From a virus, in IMG/VR virus record IMGVR_UViG_3300043464_001457, positions 1 to 49,086 of that record: DNA of 49,086 nucleotides; one strand, given 5' to 3'. Below, piece by piece: positions 1 to 6,027 of this stretch. Each line of letters starts with the position of its first letter. The stretch's first letter is position 1. Position numbers and translations under genes: made by a program. Under the pieces are notes generated by a model. That model was not told the origin of the DNA. It was given only the letters and a program-made list of their open reading frames with translations, and did no database searches.

Positions 1-131
1 TTCATGCCGCCACGGATGAATCCCCGCCACGAACTGGGAAGTGGTCGCGGTGCTTCAGTGATTTCCATCAACTCAAGCAGGTTCAGGGTGCGGTAGTAGC
101 GTGGGTAGTTGAAATAGGTAGTCGAACTCAT
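1..131 (-). CDS. Small hypothetical protein, cut by the window edge
   Basis: Minus-strand reading frame starting at ATG 131-129 and still open at base 1 (43 residues visible, beginning MSSTTYFNYPRYYRTLNLLE). A GAAAGG Shine-Dalgarno lies nine bases before the ATG. The visible part is rich in Tyr and Arg and has no known motif. If base 1 is joined to base 49086 the frame reads on for Lys-Thr and then TGA, giving a 45-residue protein; that fits a circular map but could be chance. I do not recognise a family. It is the last of three small minus-strand genes (425-544, 243-359, this one) leading toward the gene at 48169-48987 on a circular map. Confidence 0.55.
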   Translation of the reverse strand, partial: MSSTTYFNYPRYYRTLNLLELMEITEAPRPLPSSWRGFIRGGM

Positions 132-163
132 GGCACAAACCTTTCGAAAAACTAAACAGGGAA

Positions 164-187
164 CTGCCTCACATACACATGAGGCAG
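164..187. other. Perfect 8-bp stem-loop between two small genes
   Basis: CTGCCTCA (164-171) and TGAGGCAG (180-187) are exact inverted repeats around an 8-base loop, in the 111-base gap between the small genes at 243-359 and 1-131. On the minus strand it is not followed by a clear T-run, so it is not a convincing intrinsic terminator. It may act as an attenuator or protect RNA ends. Confidence 0.45.
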
Positions 188-242
188 GACGTAGAACAAA
201 CAACGTCAGGACACCCCCATCTGTCACACAGGGGCGTGGCTG

Positions 243-359
243 TCACTGTTGGTTACGTCGACGGTACCAGTACTCCGCGAGTACTCCGCCGCCGATTGCA
301 GCCGCGAGCAGTGCGGCAAACAGGATTGTCAACTTTATCAGGGCAACTATGAATTGCAT
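243..359 (-). CDS. 38-residue single-pass membrane protein
   Basis: ATG at 359-357, stop TGA at 245-243, preceded by a GAAAGGTG ribosome binding site at good distance (the same GAAAGG precedes the gene at 131). The product starts MQFIVALIKLTILFAALL. Residues 3-27 form one uninterrupted hydrophobic helix, followed by the basic tail EYWYRRRNQQ, so the C terminus should be cytoplasmic. Phages often code such small membrane proteins (superinfection exclusion, antiholin or host membrane effects), but no family is recognised and the function is open. Codon-level support is the start signal and the clean helix-plus-basic-tail layout. Confidence 0.65.
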   Translation of the reverse strand: MQFIVALIKLTILFAALLAAAIGGGVLAEYWYRRRNQQ

Positions 360-424
360 GTGGCACCTTTCGCAAAGAGAATCGAGAACAGACGATAGCC
401 ACCACGCCTAGCCGCACAGGGCAG

Positions 425-544
425 TCACTCGCGTGGTGGTTCATCGCATGTTTTCTGAAATGCGAGAATCAGAAGCGGTTTGCCGTGGGGCGTAACCGCA
501 TAAAGGAGTCGAGCGTATCCAATTTCTTCAGGGGACCTCTGCAT
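425..544 (-). CDS. 39-residue hypothetical protein
   Basis: I take the internal ATG at 544-542, preceded by GGAAACGGAACGG, rather than an upstream non-ATG start at 673 whose extra residues look non-coding (Cys/His/Arg-rich). The product begins MQRSPEEIGYARLLYAVTPH and ends in CDEPPRE. It looks like a compact alpha/beta protein with no membrane segment. It lies 65 bases upstream of the small membrane protein gene and in the same direction, so it is probably one of the first genes behind the control region. Family unknown. Confidence 0.45.
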   Translation of the reverse strand: MQRSPEEIGYARLLYAVTPHGKPLLILAFQKTCDEPPRE

Positions 545-914
545 CCGTTCCGTTTCCGGTTTGACATTGGCAGAGCATTGGGTATGGGCTGGACCTACCC
601 CCGACGGGACATTAAGCAAACAGGGCGGGAGGATTTTTTCCCGATGCCGTTCGCCGGAGTCACCGCGACACACTCAAAACGTCTGGCCGACATCCCCACG
701 GTATCATCACGATTCAGGGGTGTGGGCTGTTCTGACCAGCCCGCCGATTAGCCTTACATGCACTGTCGTCGCGACAGGGCCAGCTCCTCATCGTTCTCTT
801 GCACACTCCCGCATCGTTTGCACGCTCAGGGCCTTTCGGCTTTTCGCGGGGAACAAGAGAACAACCAGACACATATAGTATCGACAGGGCCGACCGAAAA
901 CTTAATAACCACAA

Positions 915-1030
915 TGGGGGGTGAAATTGATTTTCCGGCCTGCCCCCCATTTCACCCCTCCGATGGGGGCTTTAGCCCCGCAGCTCATTGACCCCCATTA
1001 CACCCCCCAACCGAGTGCCCCCCGACCACC
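915..1030. repeat. G-tract repeats with stem-loops
   Basis: The motif GGGGTGAAATGGGG or a close variant occurs in both orientations: GGGGTGAAAT at 918-927 is matched exactly by ATTTCACCCC at 949-958, and a variant with CCCCCATTACACCCCC follows near 991-1008. GGGGCT (966-971) and AGCCCC (974-979) make a further tight hairpin. Four or more closely spaced G-runs lie on the minus strand, so G-quadruplex formation is also possible. Confidence 0.5.
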
Positions 1031-1106
1031 CTGAATCGCCGTCGCCACCCTGTCCTCTTAAAACCGCGCGCCCGCCCGCACGTCGCAAACGGCATGCCAA
1101 AAAAAT

Positions 1107-1152
1107 TCAAACGCCAGTTTGAAACACGTGTTTGAATCAAACGGGTGTTTGA
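1107..1152. promoter_or_regulatory. Cluster of TCAAAC palindromes (operator or iteron-like)
   Basis: TCAAAC-GCCA-GTTTGA (1107-1122) and TCAAAC-GGGT-GTTTGA (1137-1152) are perfect 6-bp inverted repeats with 4-base spacers, placed 30 bases apart, about three helix turns. Between them lies the perfect 12-bp palindrome AAACACGTGTTT (1122-1133) followed by another GTTTGA half site. Five half sites in 46 bases is the pattern of a cooperative dimeric DNA-binding protein. Confidence 0.6.
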
Positions 1153-1207
1153 TTTTCTGCACGCGGGGTTTTCGCACGCGGCGGCTCAACTTCGCCAACT
1201 GGTGGCT

Positions 1208-1246
1208 CGCGTGTGTGCGTGTACGTGTGTGCGTCTGTGTGCGTGA
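1208..1246. repeat. Alternating purine-pyrimidine (GT-rich) tract
   Basis: Bases 1208-1234 alternate strictly between purine and pyrimidine (27 bases, mainly GTGC/GTAC), and after one break (1235) the alternation resumes for about ten bases. Such tracts can adopt Z-DNA or act as easily unwound or slippage-prone DNA. A GCGTGAG/CTCACGC hairpin follows directly at about 1241-1262. Confidence 0.5.
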
Positions 1247-1473
1247 GTGGGCACGCTCACGCGAGAATCCGCTGGGCGACCGCAAGCGAAGCTCAGCTCA
1301 TGTGCTGTGCTTTTTTTAAGCCTTAAACTTCAAGCCGATTGTGAGCAGAGATTTTTTCAGCCTTACAGACTTGGCTGAGAACTTGAGCTGAGCAGCACCG
1401 AAAAGAGTCGGCAAAGATTTGCTGCTGGCTGTATCAGAGAAGAAGTTGTGGAACAAATGCCTGTAGCCATGCC

Positions 1474-1491
1474 TGCTTGCGCGCGCAAGCA
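1474..1491. other. Perfect 18-bp palindrome
   Basis: TGCTTGCGCGCGCAAGCA is a perfect palindrome. It abuts the left arm of the long inverted repeat that follows. It could be a binding site for a dimeric protein or a cruciform. Confidence 0.6.
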
Positions 1492-1560
1492 CAATGTTCC
1501 CGCTCGGTAATAAAGAAGGCTGGTCACGGAAGTTATTACCGAACGGGAATGTCCATTGTG
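1490..1560. repeat. Long inverted repeat upstream of a small plus-strand gene
   Basis: Arms 1497-1513 and 1533-1549 pair over 17 bp with one mismatch (1503/1543), around a 19-base loop. After a 4-base bulge (1550-1553) the pairing continues for seven more bp (CACAATG 1490-1496 with CATTGTG 1554-1560). That gives 23 of 24 paired positions. No T-run follows, so it is not a terminator. It ends about 70 bases before the small gene at 1632. Confidence 0.65.
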
Positions 1561-1631
1561 ATTACCAAGGACTTACAACCATTTTTCAATTACTTGAAGT
1601 GATAGCTGTAAAATTTCTTGGAGGAAGAACA

Positions 1632-1724
1632 ATGCCACACAAATTCTTTGATGACATTGATGATGACAACATTGATGACATGCTGGATGTAATCTGGATG
1701 TACGCTCGAACTAAGCTCGCCTGA
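1632..1724 (+). CDS. 30-residue acidic protein
   Basis: ATG at 1632 stands eight bases after a strong GGAGG. The product, beginning MPHKFFDDIDDDNIDDMLDV, is very acidic in residues 7-19 and ends in a basic KLA tail. A longer frame to 1494 exists but has no start signal. The gene runs against the main direction and overlaps the end of the convergent metallophosphatase gene by 14 bases. Small acidic phage proteins sometimes mimic DNA or bind host enzymes; nothing here proves that. Its placement just after the palindrome cluster suggests independent, possibly early, expression. Confidence 0.55.
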   Translation: MPHKFFDDIDDDNIDDMLDVIWMYARTKLA

Positions 1725-2715
1725 TGTTATATTCCAAATCCATCCGGTAGTTCTCAACATCAACCGCGTTATCCTGAAGAACTGTAACAAACGCAAAGCC
1801 TAAATTGAATTTGTTAATGCGAGCATACTCAGGTGTCAGCTCACATAAACAACCTGTTGACCAGCAGGATACTTCACGATGCTTCCAGTCACCTTCAACA
1901 TGGGTACTGGTACGATGATGATGCCCAACCATTACAGTGTCATACGTTTTGACAAACACACCGCGAGCTACGTTTACTGGTGATGCAATTCCTTTCGGCA
2001 GCTCATGCCCGTGGAAGATGCTGAGGTCACCAGCTTTGATTGGTCGTTGGTCACCAACGTAATCAATCCCAAACTTCTTCAACTTGAGAATTGATTTAAG
2101 TCTGGTCTGATGAAGATTGGTAATTTCTGGGGCAAAATTCCATAACCAATGGTCCCAGCGTTCATCATGATTACCAGCCTTGAATACAATTTTTGCGGAC
2201 TTGAATTGATGACGAATCCATTCCAATCCTTGTATCTGCAATTTCAATTCACGTTTGAAATTACGTTTGCCGGGATTCTTTTGATACTTGCTGAGTGAGT
2301 ACCAATCGCCGTAATCCCCATTGAGCAGCACGACATCGGGTTTACGCTTCTTGCAGAAGTTGACTGCTTCAGCCAACGCTCTTTCATCATGGTATGGAAC
2401 ATGAATGTCAGATAAGACAGCAATCTTGATGCTGTTTCCCAAGTCATATTCTTCCCAGCTGTCTTTCAGACTGGGGGGCATGGATGGGACTACTGGTGCT
2501 GTCTTTCGTGGAACAAATGATGATTTGTCTTTCACCATTCTTCTTTTCTTTTCACCGGATTGACCACGCACGTACTTAACTGCTGCACGTGCATTTTCAA
2601 ACGGGATGTTCAACTCTTTCGCCAGTCTTCTTGCCAGCGTTCTAGTACTTGCCTCCGGTAGCTTTTTTACGAGTCTTCGTGCTGCGTCTGATTGTGTGAA
2701 CTTTTTGCCAGCCAT
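1711..2715 (-). CDS. Calcineurin-like metallophosphoesterase with N-terminal HTH-like domain
   Basis: 334 residues. The C-terminal two thirds carry the dinuclear-metal phosphoesterase motifs in order: LSDIHVP (D-x-H, about residue 101), LLNGDYGD (GD), AGNHDER (GNHD/E), HGHE, and GHHHRTSTH (GHxH). These bind two metal ions and cleave phosphomono- or diesters. The first about 60 residues are basic and helical (ARRLVKKLPEASTRTLARRL) and look like a small helix-turn-helix, suggesting a nucleic acid substrate. The start ATG is six bases after AGGAG; another out-of-frame ATG lies four bases upstream. It is the last gene of the minus-strand series. Substrate unknown; phage relatives are often described as phosphatase or DNA/RNA end-processing enzymes. 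Confidence 0.9.
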   Translation of the reverse strand: MAGKKFTQSDAARRLVKKLPEASTRTLARRLAKELNIPFENARAAVKYVRGQSGEKKRRMVKDKSSFVPRKTAPVVPSMPPSLKDSWEEYDLGNSIKIAVLSDIHVPYHDERALAEAVNFCKKRKPDVVLLNGDYGDWYSLSKYQKNPGKRNFKRELKLQIQGLEWIRHQFKSAKIVFKAGNHDERWDHWLWNFAPEITNLHQTRLKSILKLKKFGIDYVGDQRPIKAGDLSIFHGHELPKGIASPVNVARGVFVKTYDTVMVGHHHRTSTHVEGDWKHREVSCWSTGCLCELTPEYARINKFNLGFAFVTVLQDNAVDVENYRMDLEYNIRRA

Positions 2716-2752
2716 TCATTGCTCCTGAATAACTGGTTATCGCAGGTACCAA

Positions 2753-2781
2753 CAAAAACCCTCCCCACTGCTGAGGAGGGT
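2753..2781 (-). terminator. Intrinsic terminator after the 2800-3315 gene
   Basis: On the minus strand ACCCTCC (2781-2775) pairs with GGAGGGT (2764-2758) around a 10-base loop, followed by a T-run (2758-2754). It lies between the virion-like gene and the metallophosphoesterase gene. Confidence 0.85.
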
Positions 2782-2799
2782 GGCAAATTGTCTTTATTG

Positions 2800-3315
2800 T
2801 TAGCTTGCAGTTGTGATGGTGATGGCATCAAATGCCGAGCAGAAACCATGGGCAAACCAGTTGGTTCCGTCGCACCATACTTCAACCCGGTCACCAGCAA
2901 CAGCCTTGGCTGACACAAAGCTGATGGTGTCACCACCACTGGTTTCGATGTCACCATCCGATGCAGCGTTCAGGTCAGACGAGTAGACGCTGCCTTTGAT
3001 GATGTTGGCACTGGACGCAGTTGAGATGGTGTAGTTGGCCCCCGATGGTGCTGCTTTGACAATAAAGGTAAACCGCAGACCCAAGGCAGGAGCCGGGAGA
3101 ACCGAATCAAATTCAGTGGTTGCATCGAGGAAGAAGGTTTTGCCATTCTCTGAGGCGGCAATGGTGTTGGTGGCAGTAACCACTTCAGCATTGGTCAGAG
3201 GGGCAACTGGACCGTTGGCTTGGTCAAGGATGGTGTTGCCACTGTTATCAACGACTTTTGCACCAGTACGCAATTTGATGTACTGAGAAACATTCAAACG
3301 ACGAGTTTTAGCCAT
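2800..3315 (-). CDS. Probable virion (decoration/fibre-type) beta protein
   Basis: 171 residues from ATG 3315 (AAAGAGG six bases upstream; an in-frame TTG at 3321 is less likely). Sequence is typical of phage beta-structured surface proteins: many Thr, Ser, Gly, Ala, with NSGNTI, GKTFFLDA, IVKAAPSGANYTIST and VEVWCDGTNWFAHG motifs as seen in fibre and head-decoration proteins. Only two Cys, no signal peptide. It forms its own transcription unit: a consensus-like promoter (3371-3398) and a terminator lie upstream, another terminator downstream. Such insulation usually means high-level expression. Exact role not known. Confidence 0.6.
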   Translation of the reverse strand: MAKTRRLNVSQYIKLRTGAKVVDNSGNTILDQANGPVAPLTNAEVVTATNTIAASENGKTFFLDATTEFDSVLPAPALGLRFTFIVKAAPSGANYTISTASSANIIKGSVYSSDLNAASDGDIETSGGDTISFVSAKAVAGDRVEVWCDGTNWFAHGFCSAFDAITITTAS

Positions 3316-3370
3316 GTTCAACCTCTTTGGGGTAAAGGAATCCCGGTTAATCGACGGGGTTAATGGTTGA

Positions 3371-3398
3371 ATGGTACCTTTTCAGGTTTGTGTGTCAA
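3371..3398 (-). promoter_or_regulatory. Sigma-70-like promoter for the 2800-3315 gene
   Basis: Minus strand TTGACA (3398-3393), 16-base spacer, TACCAT (3376-3371). The -35 is perfect and the -10 matches four of six. It starts directly after the upstream terminator (3401-3432), about 55 bases before the ATG. Confidence 0.55.
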
Positions 3399-3400
3399 AT

Positions 3401-3432
3401 AAAAAACCCGCCTGTTGATGAGACAGACGGGT
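3401..3432 (-). terminator. Intrinsic terminator after the small basic gene
   Basis: Minus strand: a 10-bp stem with one mismatch (3432-3423 with 3415-3406), seven-base loop, followed by a run of T (3406-3401). Ends the operon that includes the three basic proteins. Confidence 0.85.
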
Positions 3433-3464
3433 CATTCAAGGAGGCTTCACCCACATCCAATGGG

Positions 3465-3623
3465 CTACTTATTCTTAGCGTTTCCACCCTTACGGGCAAT
3501 ACGGGAACGCTCTTTCGGGGACAATTTTGCGGCTCTGGCATCGCCACCTTTCTTGTTCCCCAAGGCACCAAGAGCTACGGCATTCGGGTTACGAAGCGAA
3601 CCCTTTTTCCGAGTATTAGCCAT
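3465..3623 (-). CDS. 52-residue basic KGG/ARA-type protein
   Basis: ATG 3623, stop TAG 3467-3465. The sequence contains ALGALGNKKGGDARAAKLS and RSRIARKGGNAKNK, matching from memory the common small basic motif 'LGxLGGxKGGxARAxxLSxxERxxIAxKxxxA' seen in many bacterial and phage proteins thought to bind nucleic acid. Start chosen because TAATG couples it to the stop of the upstream gene and because AAAGGA lies at the right distance. Strongly positive charge (about 16 Lys/Arg). Last gene before a terminator. Likely a DNA- or RNA-associated protein; function not established. Confidence 0.7.
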   Translation of the reverse strand: MANTRKKGSLRNPNAVALGALGNKKGGDARAAKLSPKERSRIARKGGNAKNK

Positions 3624-3757
3624 TAGCATTTTCCTTTCTTCATTTTCTTGCCTTTGATTTTCTGTTTGACAATTGCTTGCTCAATTGCCGTTCCACCCTC
3701 ACCACGCTTCATAACGGTGGTTCGGCTGGTTTTCTGCTGAGAACGTTTGTTAGCCAT
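3623..3757 (-). CDS. 44-residue very basic protein
   Basis: ATG 3757 with AAAGGAG upstream; stop TAA overlaps the next ATG as TAATG. The product starts MANKRSQQKTSRTTVMKRGE and ends in KQKIKGKKMKKGKC. More than a third of the residues are Lys or Arg, with one terminal Cys. No family recognised. Its place between a histone-H1-like protein and a KGG-type protein suggests a shared nucleic-acid role. Confidence 0.6.
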   Translation of the reverse strand: MANKRSQQKTSRTTVMKRGEGGTAIEQAIVKQKIKGKKMKKGKC

Positions 3758-3771
3758 TGGCTACTCCTTTG

Positions 3772-4299
3772 TTACTTCTTCTTCGACTTACGGGCGGTCT
3801 TACGAGTTGTTGTTGTTGCCTTCTTTGCCGCCTTCTTTGCTGGTTTCTTTGCGGCAGTATTTTTGACACGTGTTGCCTTCTTAACTGTCCGCTTGGTTGC
3901 GGTTGCCTTTGTCTTTGTCCTTGTCTTCACTCGCTTGTTTGCGACTGGCTTTCCACTGGGGACCTTCTTACCACCAGCTGTTTTCTTCTTTGCAGCAGTG
4001 GTCTTTGGTTTTTCAGCCTTCTTTGGCTTTTTCTTTTTAGGTAAAGTTGGCTTGAAACCACGCTTGGTTTTGTACGAAGCATGAATTGCATCACGCAACT
4101 TCTTTTCGGTTGCATTCCATTTGTCTCGGGCATCTTTTGACTTACCCGGTTTCGTTGCCAAATGCTTTTCGTGCTTGGCAGCTGCTTTGTTGGCAGCTTC
4201 GATGGATGCTGTGGTAAACGTACCAGCAACACCACCTTCGCCAAGCCGTGTCGTTTTCGCAGCCCGAAGCATAGCTCGGTACTTTGGTGACTTGCTCAT
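3772..4299 (-). CDS. Histone H1-like Lys/Ala-rich protein
   Basis: 175 residues. The N-terminal half (residues 1-90) is a mildly basic helical region with HATKPG/DARDKWNATEKKLRDAI. The C-terminal half is a long low-complexity tail of Lys, Ala, Thr and Pro (KKKKPKK, TAAKKKTAGGKK, AKKPAKKAAKKATTTT), exactly the composition of histone H1 and bacterial Hc1/AlgP-type tails that bind and compact DNA. GGAG lies nine bases before the ATG. In a phage it may coat incoming or replicating DNA, or alter the host nucleoid. The function is inferred from composition only. Confidence 0.7.
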   Translation of the reverse strand: MSKSPKYRAMLRAAKTTRLGEGGVAGTFTTASIEAANKAAAKHEKHLATKPGKSKDARDKWNATEKKLRDAIHASYKTKRGFKPTLPKKKKPKKAEKPKTTAAKKKTAGGKKVPSGKPVANKRVKTRTKTKATATKRTVKKATRVKNTAAKKPAKKAAKKATTTTRKTARKSKKK

Positions 4300-4352
4300 T
4301 AAAGATTCTCCAAATGTTAATTGTAAAAAGTTGACGAAATTCTACTTGTCTG

Positions 4353-4571
4353 CTAATTCCAAGTCAAATTGTAGCGATTCAACGTTTCTTCGTGCTTTTG
4401 TTTTATCTGTGCCCAATACCAACCACTGTACCAATTTGTCTTTTTGTCCTTTTGAACATTTGTCTTGGCAAGCATGTACGGGTTGTCGTCAACAATTACC
4501 CCAAGGCTGAATGCGTCGGCACCTTCAAGAAATTCTTTAGGTGTCTTCTTTTGCTTGTTTTTCATCGCCAT
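4353..4571 (-). CDS. RMF/CrpP-like small protein
   Basis: 72 residues. The core EGADAFSLG...DNPY...W-x2-GW-x2-A reproduces the pattern of ribosome modulation factor and CrpP-like proteins (G-x2-A-x3-G-x4-PY-x8-W-x2-GW-x2-A). RMF binds the 30S subunit near the anti-Shine-Dalgarno and drives 100S dimer formation; CrpP-like members have other proposed roles. Start is the ATG with GGAG upstream, inside the end of the preceding gene (35-base overlap). A ribosome-binding phage protein could shut down host translation. Family call is from motif recognition; the exact target is inferred. Confidence 0.65.
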   Translation of the reverse strand: MAMKNKQKKTPKEFLEGADAFSLGVIVDDNPYMLAKTNVQKDKKTNWYSGWYWAQIKQKHEETLNRYNLTWN

Positions 4572-6027
4572 TACCGCTCCTTAGTTTATCAAGTTCCTTT
4601 TTCACCTTGATTTTATGACGCTTGTCCTTGAACACTTCACAGCGTTTGTTGATGAATGATTCAACAAATGTGTATTTGACCCCGTGGCTGTAACCAATGA
4701 AAATCTTTTCAAGGTTAGGCGAGCCGTACAGGAGCAAATGTTTAAGACCAAGATTTGCTTTAGCGTACTTGATGTTTTCACCAAGCATTGCCCAATACTT
4801 TTTGTCTTCCTGATTTTTAGCACCGCCCATGCGTATTTGCATGAACATGATTTCACAAGCACCTTCAGGTAAGGTACCTAGAATCCATGGTCGTTCCCAC
4901 GCAGCACAACGGTAGAGTTGTGGAATAATCTTAATCCCGATTTCCTGCCAATATCGGCAGAGCCAACGTGAGCGATAAATGGCCCATAAGTTTTCTGCGA
5001 ACGGGTGGTCGTCATAAGTGCTGTAATCTGGTTCAACAACAGCATGCCAATTTTCCTGTTGCAGAATCAAAGCATACTTGGAGGGTTTCAAATAATACTT
5101 TTCGAAGATGTAATCTTCAGTAAAGAAACCAAGGAACCCACCATCCGGTTTTATTGAGTGTTCTTGGTCAAATGGACGACCTGATTCGCAGTAGTACATT
5201 CGGTCGGTCAACTTCACATCTGGAAGTCGAGCAAATGTATCATTCGGAAGAACCTTGACGTTTGTATAAAGCATGTCTTCCAATAAATCTGGGATGCCCC
5301 ATTCATTGGATGATTCGAAAATCACACGGTCCTTGAGAATTGTTTGTGTAACCCCCGTATCAATTGACAACTCTCTGATTTCTTCAATTTCTTCCGCTAC
5401 TTCCTCATGATACTCATCACCATCAACGTCGAAGTCTTCAATCTTCTTTTTTGACTTAGCAATGGCTGTCTTGGACTTCTTACGCTCCAACACTTCATTG
5501 GCGAACTGCCGGATGTCGGTCAGCATTGAGAGTTGTTGCTGAGCAGAATGAAGGCTTTTCTTGTCCTTCTTGTTTTTCTTCTTGTCCTTGACAGCATTCA
5601 AGGTTGATTGGACAAGCGAGTCCAGAGCATTAGCGTTGATGGTCGCCATTTGACTGGTGGAGTCAATGGCAATGAGAAGTTGTCGTTCTTCATCTTCATT
5701 CCATGCACCAATGTCAACGGGCAAGGTCTTGTACTTTTGCTGAATAGCAATTTCCAAGCGACCATGCCCGTTAATCAAGTGCCCAGTCACTGCGTTGTAC
5801 GTCAAGGCTTGTGCCCAGCCTAACGTTTCAATCGTGTCCTGAACGTATTCTTTTTGACGTTTGGAATGTTCCCGCCAATTAAGCGGATTCTCCGAACCAA
5901 TCAACTCCTTGACTTCAACAGCATCCACACGGACAACAACTCGCTGCCCGTTGATGACAGGCATCCCATCAGCTTTTAGCTGAGCGACGACCTTTGCGAA
6001 CTGGCTTTGGCTTTTGGTCTTTGCCAT
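4537..6027 (-). CDS. ParB-like N-terminal domain fused to DUF4417
   Basis: 496 residues. Residues about 40-130 match the ParB/Spo0J N-terminal fold: NPLNWREHSKRQKEYV, then GHLINGHGRLEIA (the 'GHxR' box that binds nucleotide) and DEERQLLIAID. In phages this fold is often joined to a DNA methyltransferase. Here, after a Lys/Glu-rich linker (150-230), the C-terminal part (about 235-450) has the DUF4417 layout instead: ALILQQ, VVEPDYSTYDDHPFAENLW, YRSRWLCRYWQEIGIKIIP, and a late LLLYGS. DUF4417 has no established activity. The pairing suggests a nucleotide-regulated DNA-linked function, but I cannot say which. Overlaps its neighbours at both ends (59 and 35 bases). Confidence 0.8.
   Translation of the reverse strand: MAKTKSQSQFAKVVAQLKADGMPVINGQRVVVRVDAVEVKELIGSENPLNWREHSKRQKEYVQDTIETLGWAQALTYNAVTGHLINGHGRLEIAIQQKYKTLPVDIGAWNEDEERQLLIAIDSTSQMATINANALDSLVQSTLNAVKDKKKNKKDKKSLHSAQQQLSMLTDIRQFANEVLERKKSKTAIAKSKKKIEDFDVDGDEYHEEVAEEIEEIRELSIDTGVTQTILKDRVIFESSNEWGIPDLLEDMLYTNVKVLPNDTFARLPDVKLTDRMYYCESGRPFDQEHSIKPDGGFLGFFTEDYIFEKYYLKPSKYALILQQENWHAVVEPDYSTYDDHPFAENLWAIYRSRWLCRYWQEIGIKIIPQLYRCAAWERPWILGTLPEGACEIMFMQIRMGGAKNQEDKKYWAMLGENIKYAKANLGLKHLLLYGSPNLEKIFIGYSHGVKYTFVESFINKRCEVFKDKRHKIKVKKELDKLRSGNGDEKQAKEDT

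Larger units (their letters stand above)
545..1631. other. Gene-poor, G+C-rich, structured control region
   Basis: About 1.1 kb with no convincing gene of normal size; the open frames here are rich in Arg, Cys, His and Pro and lack start signals. By eye it is richer in G+C than the rest of the window. It holds G-tract repeats (915-1030), a cluster of TCAAAC palindromes (1107-1152), an alternating purine-pyrimidine tract (1208-1246), an 18-bp palindrome (1474-1491) and a long imperfect inverted repeat (1490-1560). It lies between the end of the long minus-strand gene series (1711) and, on a circular map, its beginning. Origin of replication, promoter/operator region or packaging site are all possible. 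Confidence 0.6.

Noticed and set aside
130-411. 93-codon plus-strand ORF
   Set aside because: It is antisense to the small genes at 1-131 and 243-359, which have better start signals; its own start lacks a binding site.
557-590. Plus-strand TTGACA-16-TATGGG near 562
   Set aside because: The -10 match is poor and no plus-strand gene follows for about 1 kb.
595-693. 32-codon minus-strand ORF (MSARRFECVAVTP...)
   Set aside because: The G-run before the ATG is directly adjacent, not at normal distance, and composition does not clearly differ from noise in this G+C-rich region.
1058-1285. 75-codon minus-strand ORF with Arg/Thr/His repeats
   Set aside because: It is the translation of the GT-repeat tract and palindromes; no start signal, no protein-like character.
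1357-1378. TCAGCC/GGCTGA hairpin beside a T-run
   Set aside because: The T-run lies on the wrong side for a plus-strand terminator and reads as A on the minus strand, so it cannot be an intrinsic terminator.
3677-4084. 135-codon plus-strand ORF full of Phe/Leu/Val
   Set aside because: Antisense shadow of the Lys-rich histone-like gene; Lys codons read backwards give Phe/Leu.
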